Source of the DNA: Dehalococcoidia bacterium
GTDB lineage: Bacteria > Chloroflexota > Dehalococcoidia > Dehalococcoidales > Fen-1064
Reading direction: 5' to 3'
DNA: 5,595 nt
Assembly: GCA_003153075.1 (NCBI GenBank)
Contig: PMBW01000266.1
Span: 1 to 5,595, forward strand
Each line of letters opens with the position of its first letter. The first letter of the stretch is position 1. The notes under the pieces were generated by a model. The model did no database searches and was not told the DNA's origin. It saw only the letters and a list, made by a program, of their open reading frames with translations. Position numbers and translations under genes: made by a program. Positions 5,570 through 5,595 of the stretch are shown in pieces.

Positions 5570-5595
5570 ATGAATTTAAACGAACTGCAAAAGAA
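5570..5595 (+). CDS. Start of a rightward gene, product unknown
   Basis: ATG at 5570 opens eight codons (MNLNELQK) before the window ends. The start is convincing because AAAGGAAGG (5556-5564) lies five bases upstream, in an A-rich unstructured stretch. The eight residues are too few to name a family. The gene follows a promoter and a leader of about 365 nt, so its expression is likely controlled both by the divergent MarR protein and by the structured RNA. It is the natural candidate for the target of this control region. Confidence 0.6.

Noticed and set aside
5340..5595. Retron msr-msd array ahead of a reverse transcriptase
   Set aside because: Flanking inverted repeats and a following gene fit loosely, but no branch-point context with matching repeats is seen, there is no long msd hairpin, and the eight visible residues do not show a reverse transcriptase.
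1..5595. CRISPR array, tRNA, rRNA, transposase or integrase
   Set aside because: No regularly spaced repeats, cloverleaf, rRNA-like sequence or recombinase motifs were seen on either strand.

Overview
The window looks like a piece of a bacterial chromosome of moderate GC content with one clearly AT-rich end. The MarR-family regulator resembles the regulators found beside reductive-dehalogenase genes in Dehalococcoides and Dehalogenimonas. The lipoprotein resembles a family I associate with the same group. I therefore lean towards Dehalococcoidia (Chloroflexota); this rests on recalled resemblance, not on a search.

Bases 1-3170 hold three minus-strand genes. In transcription order they are a stand-alone, FAD-independent (catabolic AlsS-like) acetolactate synthase, an FMN nitroreductase-family protein, and a flavin-reductase-like (DIM6/NTAB) flavoprotein that runs off the left edge. 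Each has a good Shine-Dalgarno sequence. The synthase has a clear promoter at 3135-3161. A second promoter with two palindromes lies just upstream of the nitroreductase, so the two flavoprotein genes can be controlled separately, probably as a redox or xenobiotic-responsive pair.

Bases 3170-4582 hold a 207-residue lipoprotein of unknown function. Its ATG overlaps the stop codon of a broken SRAP (YedK/HMCES-type) gene. The SRAP remnant lacks its N-terminal third including the catalytic Cys2, has an in-frame amber codon and a frameshift, and ends almost against an AT-rich MarR gene.

Bases 4583-5595 are a divergent control region. The MarR gene is read leftwards. A near-consensus promoter (TTGACA-N17-TATACT) is read rightwards into a leader of about 365 nt, before a gene starting at 5570 that leaves the window after eight codons. 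The leader carries three tandem 12-mers, a GC-rich multi-helix RNA closed by a perfect 12-bp stem (5362-5496), and two mutually exclusive hairpins before the ribosome binding site. One RNA loop reads CCTCCT and can pair with the downstream Shine-Dalgarno sequence. This structured leader is the most notable element here. It is either a cis-acting riboregulator or an antisense-type RNA, possibly C4-like, released from the transcript.
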